A program made the translations under genes and the position numbers. Source: Orientallactaga sibirica (taxonomy: Eukaryota > Chordata > Mammalia > Rodentia > Dipodidae). Taken from it: a DNA stretch of 64,000 bases. Shown piece after piece: positions 10,898-20,658 of the stretch. Every line of letters starts with the position of its first letter. Position 1 is the first letter of the stretch. The stretch is taken from positions 12,286,501 through 12,350,500 of the forward strand of contig JAEOAD010000048.1 in NCBI GenBank assembly GCA_036365145.1. The letters run 5' to 3'. The notes beneath the pieces are model-generated. The model did not search any database and was not told the origin of the DNA. It saw only the letters and a list, made by a program, of their open reading frames with translations.

Positions 10898-10975
10898 AAT
10901 AACATTAGCTGGGCACCAACCACGCATTCAAGACGCATGAGTGTTTGGGGGAACACCTGTATTCAAACCACCACA

Positions 10976-11335
10976 GTGGCACAATGCTAATTTCCAGCCA
11001 GAGATACTCTTCAGCAATCTTGTGTGCCGTTGTCTGTCCATCCTTTTCTGTTCTGGTCTCTCTGACATGTCAGCTGCCTTATCAGTAAGGCGTCATTTGC
11101 CCACTGCACAGGTGTTAAGAGCAAAGAATCTTTTCGAACTTCTGTCTTTTTCTTTAGGCAGGATAAACACAGTTCTTACTGCTTTCATGTTTAAACTCCT
11201 TTGATGACTAGTTTTTAGAAACAATCCCCAGATGTGCTGTCTTTAAGTTCCTTAGTGAGTTACATACTGGTTGAACTTTTTACCTATAACTTCGGCTGCA
11301 AACTGTATACCAGTGTCTAGTGTCTCTGGCACATA
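10976..11335. other. No gene seen
   Basis: Unique-looking sequence. An 87-codon open frame starts upstream, in the LTR, and has no recognisable domain. Confidence 0.5.
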
Positions 11336-11337
11336 AA

Positions 11338-11419
11338 TGAGGAAGGAAGGGGAAAGGAAGGGAAGGAAGGGAAGGGAAGGGAAGGGAAGGGAAGAGAAGG
11401 GAAGGGAGGAAGGAAGGGA
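11338..11419 (+). repeat. (GGGAA)n polypurine microsatellite
   Basis: Imperfect GGAAG/GGGAA repeats, all purine on this strand. Confidence 0.93.
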
Positions 11420-11437
11420 CTCAGGGATCACTCTTCA

Positions 11438-12042
11438 TGGTGGTTTGAATGAAATGTCCTTCATAGGTTCATGTGTTTTGAATACTTGGTCCCCAGCTGG
11501 TGGCAATTTGGGAAAGCTGATGATGCCTTTGGGAGGTGGAGCCTTGCTGGAGGAGGTGTGTCACTGGGGAGCGGGCTTTGGAGTAACGTGTCCCAGCTCC
11601 AAGCCCAAAACTCAGACTACTTCCTTCTTACTGATGTGACAATGTGGTGCCCCCTGCTAGCCCACACTTGCTGCTGATGTGACAAGATGAGATACTCAGT
11701 CATCCGCTGTCATGTTTGCCCCACCATGAAGAAATTTCCTCTCAAAAATTGTAAGGTGAGCCGGGCTGGGGAAATGACTTAGAGGTTAAAGCACTTGCCT
11801 GCAACGCCTAAGGACCCAGGTTCAATTCCCCAGGACCCACGTAAGTCAGATGCACAAGGGGACACATGGGTCTGGAGTTCTTTTGCAGTGGCTGGAGGCC
11901 CTGGCGCACCCATTCTGACTTTTTCCCTGCCTCTTCCTCTCTCTCAAATAAATAAATTAAATATTTTTGTAAATTGTAAGTTGAAATAAATCCTTTCTTT
12001 CCATAAGCTGTCAGGTGTTTTGTCCCAGTGATGAGAACACTT
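11438..12042 (+). mobile_element. MT-like ERVL-MaLR LTR, split by a SINE
   Basis: Starts 'tggtggtttgaatg', continues 'cttggtccccagctggtgg', 'gaggtggagccttgctggagg', and ends 'ttgaaataaatcc..gtcaggtgttttgtccca', the classic order of an MT LTR. The minus strand at 11646-11661 (gggctagcagggggca) looks CTCF-like. Confidence 0.85.
11760..11970 (+). mobile_element. DIP SINE, short form, inside MT-like LTR
   Basis: TSD aaattgtaaggtga (11746-11759) and aaattgtaagttga (11971-11984). The LTR text resumes after it. Confidence 0.94.
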
Positions 12043-12117
12043 TATTAAATTTTACTTCCTACACTTTATTAAATTTTACTTTCTGTGCCAACTTCTCTTT
12101 CTCTCTCTCTCTCTTTG

Positions 12118-12232
12118 TTTGTTTTTGTTTTTGAGAAAGGGCTGTGTACCAGCTGGCCTCAGACTTCTGATCTTTCTCCCTCAGCCTCCCAGGGACTGAG
12201 CGCTCAGATCACAGGCTTCTGTTTCTTCTTCT
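12118..12232 (-). mobile_element. Diverged B1 SINE
   Basis: 'ttgagaaagggctgtgtacc..cctcagacttctgatc..tcagcctcccaggga' is a degraded reversed B1 order. Confidence 0.55.
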
Positions 12233-12560
12233 GGGCCCCGTGTGTGGGACTGGCTGAGTCTGTTCTCAAGTGCTTGTGTTTGCATTTCTCAAGACTCTCC
12301 ATTTCTCCTTTTGCGATCAGGCTCTGGTCTTTCCCCCTCACTAACAACTTCTCGCAGGCCTTTGCTTCTCTGCTGACCCCTCACAAGACTGGACTTGGCT
12401 GAGGTTTGACTCACTGGCTAACCTGTCATTTGGGGGCCAATTTTTATTGCAGTTACACACGAGGTTTCTGTCCACTAGGAGCTAGCCACTGTCACCATCA
12501 GAACAGGACAACTGCGAAGGGCCAACAACCCCTTAAAAACTTCAGCAGCTTAACAAGTAA
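12233..12560. other. No gene seen
   Basis: Unassigned sequence; its open frames are ordinary chance length. Confidence 0.45.
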
Positions 12561-12561
12561 A

Positions 12562-12624
<63 letters not shown>

Positions 12625-12627
12625 TTT
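12562..12627 (+). repeat. (TTTC)n microsatellite
   Basis: About 16 TTTC units. A 140-codon open frame through this run is an artefact of the repeat. Confidence 0.97.
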
Positions 12628-12631
12628 TTTC

Positions 12632-13181
12632 CTGCTCATTTAGGGCAATATGAATGTTCTGGATCATACAGTTCTCTTCTAAGGGGTGACTCAAGGGTCA
12701 GCCCACCATGTGATAATTCTGTCTTCAACGCCCATGACATCAATGCATCCGAGAATGAGGACAAGTTTAATAAGTTCTCTGATCATCAAGCCAGTCAGGG
12801 CAGCTCAACAGATGATGGTCCCACCTAGTGGCAAAAGGCACATGTGGAAACCTTGACTTGTCTCACAGTTACTTATTCAGACTCCTCCCCCTCTGTCACC
12901 CTCATAGCCAGGCCACCATTCTGCCAGTCATTCTAGGCCTTCTTCCTGTCCTCGGCTCCCCCAGATCCACTCACTGCTGGCGTTGTCTGAACTGCAACAA
13001 AGCCACACTGTCTTCTTCCCTCTCCGTCCTCCATGACATTGCCCCCATGAGCCGCATAGGTGTGGCCTGTGACTTTGTCTGGGAAGACGGCCGTGCTCAC
13101 CCCCATACCACCTACGCCACACCATGGGACTTTGTTTTGAATTCGAAGGATTCTCTTCTTGTGCTTTGTTCCTTTTGCAGT
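12632..13181. other. No gene seen; one CTCF-like string
   Basis: Unique-looking. ccacctagtggca at 12821-12833 (minus strand tgccactaggtgg) fits the CTCF core moderately. Two overlapping frames of 106-124 codons on opposite strands have no recognisable domain. Confidence 0.4.
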
Positions 13182-13406
13182 TGTGGTAGTTTGAATAGAT
13201 GATCCCCAATACATTCCGTGTTTTATCAGTTTATAGTTTGCATCTGCAGCCACCTGGCTGGAGGCAGTGTCACTGGGTGGATCTTAAGGTGTGGTGGTGG
13301 GTTTGAAATTTCAATCTAAAGATATGCAAAAAGTGTGCCTAGCTGGAGTTCCTGAGGTGTGCTGTACTGTGTGGCTTTTGCTTTTGGCTTCTCCCTCTCT
13401 CTCTCT

Positions 13407-13479
<73 letters not shown>

Positions 13480-13628
13480 CGTGTGTGTGTTTGGTCCTGT
13501 AAGAGCAGACCAGCTTCTTCTGCCATTATGGAACTTCCCCTGAATCTGTGAGCTTCAATAAATCCCTTCCTCCATAACTGTTCCCCATCTGGAAGTTCAT
13601 CTCAGCGAACCTGAAGCTGTCTGCTACA
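13182..13628 (+). mobile_element. Complete MT-like LTR with internal microsatellite
   Basis: Begins TGTGGTAGTTTGAATAG and ends CTGCTACA. It contains an aataaat signal near 13558. A near-identical order is found at 63133-63502. The middle holds (TC)n(TG)n at about 13385-13491. Retroviral TG..CA ends support a solo LTR. It has no coding region. Confidence 0.85.
13385..13491 (+). repeat. (TC)n(TG)n microsatellite
   Basis: About 27 TC units followed by TG units inside the LTR. The other copy, near 63.35 kb, has only a few TC units here, so the run expanded after insertion. Confidence 0.95.
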
Positions 13629-14107
13629 GCTGTGTGAAGAGTTGTTTTGTTAACTTTTCTTGTAGACACCCTCAAGCATATACCAAACAAGAGAATCACG
13701 AGGTCCAGACTCAACAGCGATAAATGCGCGGCCCGTCTGGTTTGAACTATACCCCTCACCACTTCTTCTAGCTCCCTTCACTTTTCTATAAAACGCAGAT
13801 CAGAGCAGGTCACTTCCTGTCTTTGGCATGTACAATGAAAACCTGCTTCTCTGCCTGGCACTTGGAACCCCTCTGACTTTGTTCCTTCTAATGCCACCTT
13901 CTGACAGACACTCTCCTGTCTTTGGACTCACAGGGCATTTCCCTACCTTGGGGTTTGACTCTTGCTGCTACATCTTTACCACCCTGTGTTTATCTGGCTG
14001 GCTCTGGCTTGACATTCACAGCTCAGCTTTGATGCCCATCCCCCTCAGTGGGTCTTCTCTTATAGTTCCCCCACCCTAGCTAGACACTTTCTATCCCAAC
14101 TCTAGCA
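13629..14107. other. No gene seen
   Basis: Unique-looking C/T-rich sequence. An 83-codon frame is unrecognised. Confidence 0.45.
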
Positions 14108-14124
14108 AAGTAATGGGTTTATTT

Positions 14125-14388
14125 AATTTTTTTTTTATTTTTTGGAGAGAGACACAGAGAGAGACAGACAGAGGGAGAGGGAAAAGGGAGACAGATAGAG
14201 AATGGGCGCACCAGCAGTCTCTCAGCTGCTGTGAATGAAATCCACACACATGCACCCCCTTGTGGTCAAGTGCAGCATTGCGCCCTTGTGTCACTTTGCA
14301 TCTGGCTAAATGTGGGACCTGGAGATTGGAACCGGGTTCTTAGCCTTAGCAGGCAGGTGCCTTAACCACTAAGCCATCTCTCCAGCCC
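14125..14388 (-). mobile_element. DIP SINE, long form, 17-base TSD
   Basis: TSD aagtaatgggtttattt at 14108-14124 and 14389-14405, perfect. The long-form segment at 14252-14267 reads gcaccccc..tgtggtc, the CTCF-like string in reverse. Confidence 0.96.
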
Positions 14389-14419
14389 AAGTAATGGGTT
14401 TATTTTAAAAGAGAACATT

Positions 14420-14780
14420 TGTCAGGCTGAAGAGATCACTCCATGGTTAAGAACACTTCCTGCACACTCAGGAAGGCCAGGCTGGAGGGGCCTTGAGACT
14501 GCTGAGGTCAGTTAGAACTGGTCAGAGCTGTGTACATCTGGAACCCCAGGCCTGTGGGGGATCAGAGTCCAGAAAATCGCTGGGGTTCACAAAACTACAA
14601 AAGCTCTGGAATCAGTGAAGAAATTCATGTCAAGGAAACAAGCAGATGAGCAGTGGACGGGGACACCCGACTTTCCCCTCTGATCTCTGTGTGTGTGCAG
14701 GGCACTGCGTCTGCACATGTGTGCCCCCCATGCACCTATTTCCCCACTTCACACCTACTACACACACATACACCAAAAAG
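14420..14780 (+). mobile_element. Old B2/B4-like SINE relic
   Basis: 'ggctgaagagatcactccatgg..aagaacacttcc' at the start and 'cccctctgatctctgtgtg' with CA-rich text at the end resemble an older tRNA-derived rodent SINE. The middle is unclear. Confidence 0.4.
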
Positions 14781-14963
14781 AGGGGGAGCTTGCTCTGAAA
14801 TCTAATTGCTCCAGAAAAGCAGAAACATTGGCTATTTTGTTTGATGTTCTAACCCCATTGCTGGAGGGCTCTTTGGTATACAACACTGAAAGTTTATTTG
14901 ATGAAACAAATAAGAAGAAAAATTATAAGTAGTAGTTGTAGGGATTTAAAAAATTTGGTGTTA

Positions 14964-15192
14964 GGGGGTGGAGACATGGCTTAGCAGTTAAGGCATTTGC
15001 CTGTGAAGCCTAAGGACCCAGGTTCAATTCCCCAGGTCCCATGTAAGCCAGATGCATAAGGGGGCGCACACGTCTGGAGTTTGTTTGCAGTGGCTAGAGG
15101 CCCTGGCATGCCCATTTTCACTCTCTCTGTCTCTCTTTCCCTCTCTCTGTCTCCAATAAATAAATAAATAAAAATAAAATCTTTTTTTAAAA
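14964..15192 (+). mobile_element. DIP SINE, short form, serial-insertion site
   Basis: Flanked by tttggtgttag at 14953-14963 and gttggtgttag at 15194-15204. A B1 follows at the second target copy. Confidence 0.94.
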
Positions 15193-15204
15193 AGTTGGTG
15201 TTAG

Positions 15205-15349
15205 CCAGGTGTGGTGGCGCACACCTTTCATCCCAGCACTCTGGAGGCAAAGATAGGAGGATCACCACCCTGAGAATACATAGTGAATTCCAGATCAGCC
15301 TGGGCCAGAGTGAGACACTACCTCGAAAAAATAATAATAATAATAATAA
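15205..15349 (+). mobile_element. B1 SINE at the same target
   Basis: 'ccaggtgtggtggcgcacac' to an (AAT)n tail. A third target copy (ttggtgtgag) follows at 15350-15359. Confidence 0.94.
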
Positions 15350-15660
15350 TTGGTGTGAGTGCAGGTCCATGCATGGCATGGCCCATAGGTGGAGGTCAGA
15401 GGACAAACTTGGGTTTTGGTCCTCGCCTTTCACCTTGTTTGAGGCAGGGTCTCTTGTTCACCAGCCTAGCTAGCCTTCCAGCTTCCAGTGGATTCTCCTG
15501 TGTCCACCTCCCATCTTGCTATAGGTGTTTCACTAGATTTCAGAGGCCACCCGCAGCATCCAGTTTCACATGGGCTCTGGAAATCCAAATTCAGGTACTC
15601 ACTTTGGGTGGCAACCACTTTATCCACTGACCCCAAGTTCTGAGTCTCAACCAGGCAGGA
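15350..15660 (-). mobile_element. B4-like (ID-B1 composite) SINE relic
   Basis: 'aggtcagaggacaaacttggg', 'tttgaggcagggtctcttgttcacc' and 'aggtactcactttgggtggcaaccactttatccactgac' follow the order of the reversed rodent B4/ID-B1 composite. Assigned from memory. Confidence 0.6.
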
Positions 15661-15851
15661 AAAGTCAGCAATGCAAAGCTATCATTAGTGCTTTAGTCTA
15701 CAGAGAAGGTGTGAGGGGAGAGACCAGTGGCTTGAAAAGTTTGCTAGCATGAAACCAGGGCTATGGTGGAGCTCAGCAGTTGAACACTTGCCTATCAGGC
15801 ATATGACCCTGGGTTAGAGACAACTGGGTTTTTAAAAAAAAAAAGTATGCT
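15661..15851. other. ID-like SINE trace
   Basis: 'atggtggagctcagcagttgaacacttgcct' split in short pieces near 15762-15793 resembles an ID element head. The rest is unassigned. Confidence 0.35.
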
Positions 15852-15970
15852 GGGGGCTGGAGAGATGGCTCAGTGGTTAAAGCACTTGCCTGCAAAGCCT
15901 AATAACCCAAGTTCAACTCCCCAGTACCCATATAAAGCCAGATGCTCAAGGGGGCAGCTAGAGTCCTGGT

Positions 15971-16012
<42 letters not shown>

Positions 16013-16013
16013 C
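15852..16013 (+). mobile_element. DIP SINE, truncated in its TC run
   Basis: Head and body present. It ends in (TC)n, where a B1 starts, and no A-rich tail follows. Confidence 0.88.
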
Positions 16014-16155
16014 CAGGTATGATGGCACATGCCTTTAATCCCAGCACTCGAGAGGCAGAGGTTGGAGGATCACTGTGAGTTCAAGGCCAGCCTGAGACTA
16101 TGTAGTGAATTCTAGGTCAGCCTGGGTTAGAACAAGACCCTACCTCAAAACGTTT
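16014..16155 (+). mobile_element. B1 SINE
   Basis: 'ccaggtatgatggcacatgc' to 'gaccctacctcaaaa'. It joins the TC run of the upstream SINE. Confidence 0.93.
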
Positions 16156-16161
16156 TTCAAT

Positions 16162-16335
16162 TGGACTGGGAGATGACTCACTCAGCGGCTAAGGTGCTTC
16201 CTGCAAAGCCTAACGACCCAGGTTCGAGTTAATTCCTCAGTACCCACGTCAAGGCCGAATGCACCAAGTGGTCCCTGACAAGTCCATTTTTTTTCTCTCT
16301 CCCCTTGCAAATAACTAAATATTTGTTTAAAATAT
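16162..16335 (+). mobile_element. DIP SINE, diverged
   Basis: 'ggactgggagatgactcactcag' head with a small duplication, shortened body, and 'ttgcaaataactaaat' tail. Confidence 0.85.
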
Positions 16336-16708
16336 GCTGGGAAAACACCTCTAAGAAGACAGGAAATGCAATGAATTCTGAAGTGAGAAGTGAAAGACAG
16401 AATTGGGTTTGTCAAAGCAAAGCTCCCACTAAAGGCCCTTGAGTATTCCCTGGAACTCAATCAGAAATGAAGTGACATTGTATTTCTAATTGCTCTGTGT
16501 TGGGTTTTAAATCAAACGGCTTCCTGTGCCAATACGCTTGCAGGCCCTACCCTCGCCCATATTCTTCCTGTCCTGCCTTCAGAACCGAGAGCCTCTTGGA
16601 CGAAGATGTCTCTAGAACCGACGTTGAGTAGTTCCGCATGCCAGTGCAAATTGCTTTGCACAAAGAGCGTGCGTGCAGGAGAAAAGTTTCATGTTGATTA
16701 AATTTGTA
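16336..16708. other. Unique sequence; possible conserved noncoding stretch
   Basis: No repeat recognised. Around 16640-16745 the text contains 'gtgcaaattgctttgcac' (an imperfect inverted repeat) and the palindrome ccacttgaagtgg at 16729-16741. Transcription-factor reading is speculative. Confidence 0.35.
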
Positions 16709-17188
16709 CTAATCTGATGCTTTAACCCACTTGAAGTGGATCCTTTTACAAAGCCAGGCTGCCCACATCCTTATTCCACTGCGTTCGTCCTGGGCCAGCT
16801 GATGTAAAGCCGGTGGTACCCAGGCTGCCTCGCATCCTCCCCCACACAGCTTTTCCTCCCCGTCCCTGGAGGCCTGCTCGCTCCTGCTCCTGGGCAACTC
16901 TCCATGCAGCCTGGCAGGTTGACAGGGTGCCTTCAGCCTTCTCTCGTGAGGCCCCTGTGTGAAACAAGGGCTTATAGATTCAGGCCCTGGCAGGAATGCA
17001 TAGACCCAGCAGGCTGCCAGCAGCAAACCCAGAGCAAAGACTACGCTGGCAATCCACAGCAGTGATGAGCCCTGGGCCCACCTGGCAAGGAAGCCACCAG
17101 AAAACAGCTCTTGCCAGGTCTCCACCGGTGCCACAGGCTGCGCACCGGGCTTCCTGCCCAAGGTCTGATGGCGCTGGGCTGGCCTGCG
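16709..17188 (-). other. Candidate coding segment with one membrane helix, unproven
   Basis: An open frame of about 150-160 codons on the minus strand ends at a TAG at 16709. It has no ATG: the apparent start near 17161 is TTG, and the frame stays open upstream to a possible acceptor (gccgcag) near 17184, with an in-frame TAA beyond. The N-terminal part contains WQELFSGG, then a hydrophobic run SLLWIASVVFALGLLLAACW, a plausible single membrane segment. The rest is basic and low-complexity. I recognise no family. The stretch is GC-rich and repeat-free. It could be an exon, a relic or chance. Confidence 0.15.
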
Positions 17189-17194
17189 GCTTTT

Positions 17195-17350
17195 GTAGCA
17201 ATTTTGTTGTTGTTATTGTTGTTGTTTTTTAAAGAAGTCACTTAGAGCTCTGTAGGTGCTACTGATCCAAAGATTTTAGGTCGAGTCTGTGTCATGGTGA
17301 GAATTTTTCTCTGTGTCCCCAAACCTGTGGCATCATTAGCTCATGTAAAG
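17195..17350. other. (GTT)n tract and unassigned sequence
   Basis: Short GTT-rich run at about 17202-17228 followed by unassigned sequence. Confidence 0.5.
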
Positions 17351-17383
17351 CCCACACGTTCTGGTAAGGTAGTATGCTCCCTT

Positions 17384-17500
17384 CACACTCAACTGAGGAA
17401 ACTGAGTCAAAAAGAAGTACGAGACCCTCACGAAATCACATAACTAGGATGAGGCTCAGTATGAACATCAACATCCAAGCTCTTGGCCACTTGCAGACCC
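17384..17500 (-). mobile_element. MIR SINE relic
   Basis: 'caactgaggaaactgagtca' and 'atcacataactaggatgagg' match the MIR core in reverse. Confidence 0.65.
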
Positions 17501-17564
17501 CGAGCCAGCCCAGAATGAGACAGAAAGTGCGGACAGGCTTTCGTGCACCTCGTCCTGGGCTCCA

Positions 17565-17680
17565 AGCCTGCTTTCTTGCTGTGTGACTTTGACAGGTTGC
17601 TGGGCATCTCTGTGCATCATTTCCTTTGAGTGTGAAATGGGAAGAGGGCTAGTATCCAGAGCATGGAGCTGTGTGTGAAT
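17565..17680 (+). mobile_element. MIR SINE relic
   Basis: 'ttgctgtgtgactttgacagg..tgggcatctctgtgcatc' and 'gtgtgaaatgggaagag' match the MIR core. Confidence 0.65.
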
Positions 17681-17824
17681 AAAATCAGCAAGCAGACATG
17701 AGGGTTGGGGGTGCCATGGTCGCTCCTCCACAATGCTTCCCCCTGCTGCATAACTGTGTCAGTTTGCTGACTCCTGTCTCCACCCGTTAAAGGAGGACTT
17801 CTAACCCTCATAAGCCAGTGCTTA
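17681..17824. other. No gene seen
   Basis: Unassigned sequence between the MIR relic and the next SINE. Confidence 0.4.
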
Positions 17825-18000
17825 CAGCTGGGGAAATGGCTAAGTGGTTAAAGGCACTTGTTTGTGAAGCCTGCTGGCTTGGGTTCAGTTCCCCAGCACC
17901 CTTGTAAAGTCAGATGCAAAATAAATAAATAAATAAATAAATAAAGTCACAATCATCTGGTGTTTGTTTACAGTGGCGAGAGACCCTGGTGAGTGTGCCA
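17825..18000 (+). mobile_element. DIP SINE with internal (AAAT)n
   Basis: Head to 'gtcagatgcaaaa', then seven AAAT units, then 'tcatctggtgtttgtttacagtgg' and a shortened end. The AAAT block replaces part of the body, which is unusual. Confidence 0.85.
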
Positions 18001-18022
18001 GCTGCCTCTCCTTTTCTTCCAG

Positions 18023-18136
18023 CTGGACATTGTTAGTGGTGTCCATGCGCGACGCCATTCCCTGCAGAAGGACTGCAGGCCCTTCTGTATGCACTATGAC
18101 CTTTTCCAGATGACCCGGAACCGCCTCTACCGCTGA
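18023..18136 (+). other. Candidate terminal exon, unproven
   Basis: A strong acceptor-like pyrimidine tract (ccttttcttccag, 18010-18022) precedes a 37-codon open stretch ending in TGA at 18134-18136. The predicted peptide starts LDIVSGVHARRHSLQ and ends MTRNRLYR. It is rich in CpG (gcgcgacgcc), unlike the neighbouring DNA. I recognise no family, and no partner exon is identifiable. Equally, the tract could be the end of the SINE pyrimidine stretch and the frame chance. Confidence 0.15.
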
Positions 18137-18502
18137 TGTCACCATCGCTACCAAAGCAGAGGCACTCTGTCCTCTGAAGCCCTCATGGTTCTAGAGTCAT
18201 GTGGCGGCCTGAACCAGGCAGCCTGCACACAGCACCTTCAGGCACCCTGAAGAGAGTGCAATTCTGGAGCTGTGAATCACATAGCCCCTGAGAGTATGGG
18301 AGGCGGGCTGTGGGGCAGGTGGCCTCTGTAGCAGACTTTAGAATGGAGCCTCCTTTCTAAATACCAGAAGCTCTATTGCTATCTCCTCCATTCCCCTCCT
18401 GCAGCCTCCACCCTCCTGGCCTTGTTCTGGTGAAATGTTTTAATGCTGACACAAAGGCCCTGGAACAGACAGGTGACCCACACTCTAAGAAAATGCATGT
18501 GC
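18137..18502. other. No gene seen
   Basis: Unique GC-moderate sequence with no recognised repeat. Confidence 0.45.
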
Positions 18503-18672
18503 AGAGCTGGAGAAATGACTCAGCAGCTAAGGTGCTTGCTTACAAAGCCTAAGGACCCAGATTTGGATTCCCCAGTACGCCCGTAAAGTCGGATGCACAA
18601 TGTGGCTCAGGCATCTGGAGTTGATTTGCAGAAGCTGAAGGCCCTGGTACACCCATTCTCTTTTTCTCTCTG

Positions 18673-18721
<49 letters not shown>

Positions 18722-18757
18722 TTGCAAATAAATAAATAATTTAAAGACATTTTAAAA
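18503..18757 (+). mobile_element. DIP SINE, short form
   Basis: Complete, with a TC/TG stretch. An agaaaatg-type target is seen at 18488 and 18758. Confidence 0.92.
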
Positions 18758-19880
18758 AGAAAATGTGCATGCAAATCCTGGGAAGATCCCCAGTTATCAT
18801 CACACCCTGAGAGGGGCGCAGGATTCTGGCATGTCACCTGTTGGCTGGTACAGGGCTATAGCCCGTTAGTCCAGGAAGTTCTGAGATGCAGTGAGGGGCG
18901 CCCAGGGTCATGGCTGTGTAACTCTCCTGGAAGAGACAGAAGAGAAACCAACCAGCCCAGCAGGGTACTCAGGATTATAGACCACCCAGTAGAGGAGCCT
19001 GTGATGGGTAGACACACCAGGCCCTGGGGTCTCCACTGAGAAGGGCACCACCCTGGTTGAATGCCAAGGCTCAGCCTGAGAAGCCCACAGCTGGAGGCTG
19101 GCAGCCAGCCCTGCTCCTTATGACGGAGCCTCATGTCCTTTCTAGAAGGGGATTTCTGTGCCTATAGCAAAAACTATAGCTGAACCCACAGCTGCTGGTG
19201 CATCTACCCACTCAGACCTGCCCAGGCACAGCCAAATCCTACAGGGGCTCAGTCTAAGCCAAGTTGGGACTCTCCCACCCCTAGCTTTAAAATAGGCCCT
19301 TCCACAGCTGCCAGGCCCACAGGGTCCTGCTGGGCATGAGTGTATTGTAGGCAAGAAATAGCTTTACCTTAGAGAGACTTTATGATGGGAAAATAAACAA
19401 ATATGTAGATTATAATATGAATATGTTGATTGTTGAGAACATGGAATGAGCTTCTCAGGAAAATTCTCTTGTGAATACCTGCCTGGCTTTCTTAGAAACA
19501 CCTTGTAAGTTCACAGCGACGCTGCAGTAGCAGGAGGTCCTCCTGAGGTCTGGGGAATCCGGCAGGGTCACAGGCTGGACAACAGAAAATGAACTGAAAT
19601 CCATCATCATCCAAAGGAGCCACGCTGGAAGGGACAACTCAGGGATTCTGGGACTTAAGGGAGATACGGCAGTAGGAATCTCCAGGACATGGGGTGGCAG
19701 GTTGGCACCATGCTTATTGCCTACAGAAGATGGCCCATCGATGCAGGCATCTTACAACCTAGTAGAAGGCTCAGCGAGGCCAGGCTGCAAGGCAGAAACC
19801 CAGATGCCTCTGTTCTTACCAGTGTTTGATACCCTCAGGCCCTGGAGCAGAAAAGATGCAGGTGGACATTCTGGGAGCAG
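18758..19880. other. Repeat-poor island, no gene seen
   Basis: About 1.1 kb with no recognised mobile element. Frames of 60-92 codons occur on the minus strand without recognisable domains. Could hold regulatory sequence. Confidence 0.4.
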
Positions 19881-19896
19881 CCACTAGATGGCGCTT
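19881..19896 (+). promoter_or_regulatory. CTCF-like motif outside repeats
   Basis: ccactagatggcgctt fits the CTCF core (CCASYAGRKGGCRS pattern) at nearly every position. It is not in a recognised SINE or LTR. Binding is inferred from sequence only. Confidence 0.55.
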
Positions 19897-20466
19897 CCAC
19901 CCTGCTGACTCAGGAGCACTGCATGGGAGCACTGCCGGATGGAGCCAGGCTTTTAATTGACCTTTAATGAGCAGGCTGCTCCCAAAGAGATCTAGGGGCA
20001 AGGAAAGCGCCAGGCTATTAACAAGGGTTCAGCATTTACTCATCCTTCGGTGTGAAGAAGCGCTATGTGAAGGCGAGCAGATTGAGAAACTATCTGAAGG
20101 ACAGAAGGCGGTCGTTACTACTTCCAGCACCCACTCTGGCATGTTCATGTACCAGGACACTTAGACCCTGCCCCAGGCAGCCTGAGGACCAGAGGCTGAC
20201 AGAGGTGTGGCCTGGAGGACTCTGGTGAGGCTCAGTGGAAGTGTTTGCCTAATGCATACAGGTCCTGAGTGTGAATGTCGACCCCACCAACGAAGAAAAG
20301 GGGAACGGTGCTGGGTGCTGGGTGCTGGGTGCTCGGTACCCTGCAGGAGATCTCACTGCACGTAGGCGTTTCTGCTTCATCCCACGTGGAGACTCATACT
20401 TGTCAAGAAGTGAATTCTTCTGCAGTGTCTGAGAAAATATAGTTAACTAGGGAGATTTTCTAGACT
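19897..20466. other. No gene; small GGGTGCT repeat
   Basis: Contains about four GGTGCTGGGTGCTCG-type units near 20309-20338. A stretch near 20222-20290 looks like an ID-type SINE head ('ggctcagtggaagtgtttgcc'). Confidence 0.4.
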
Positions 20467-20475
20467 TTTCTTTTT

Positions 20476-20515
<40 letters not shown>

Positions 20516-20658
20516 GTTTTTGAGGTAGGGTCTCGCTCTAGTCCAGACTGACCTGGAACTCACTATGTAGTCTCAGGGTGGCCTCGAACTCACAGTGATC
20601 CTCCTACCTCTGCCACCTGAGTGCTGGGATTAAAGGCGTGTGCCACCACGCCTGGCTG
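20467..20658 (-). mobile_element. B1 SINE
   Basis: T tract of over 40 bases, then reversed B1 ending 'gccaccacgcctggct'. Confidence 0.95.

Larger units (their letters stand above)
10279..10975 (-). mobile_element. MT-like ERVL-MaLR LTR, interrupted
   Basis: Same family and orientation as 28543-28899 and 32022-32369: 'aggggaagctccatgatggcagg', 'acctccttgcc', 'cacctcctcca', 'ttcaaaccaccaca' end. It is broken by an (ATT)n run and by a long DIP at 10597-10897. Confidence 0.8.

Noticed and set aside
12406..12828. 140-codon open frame, plus strand
   Set aside because: It runs through the (TTTC)n microsatellite and has no recognisable domain. The repeat lacks stops in this frame.
13311..13551. Frames through (TC)n(TG)n
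   Set aside because: Low-complexity translation of a microsatellite inside an LTR.
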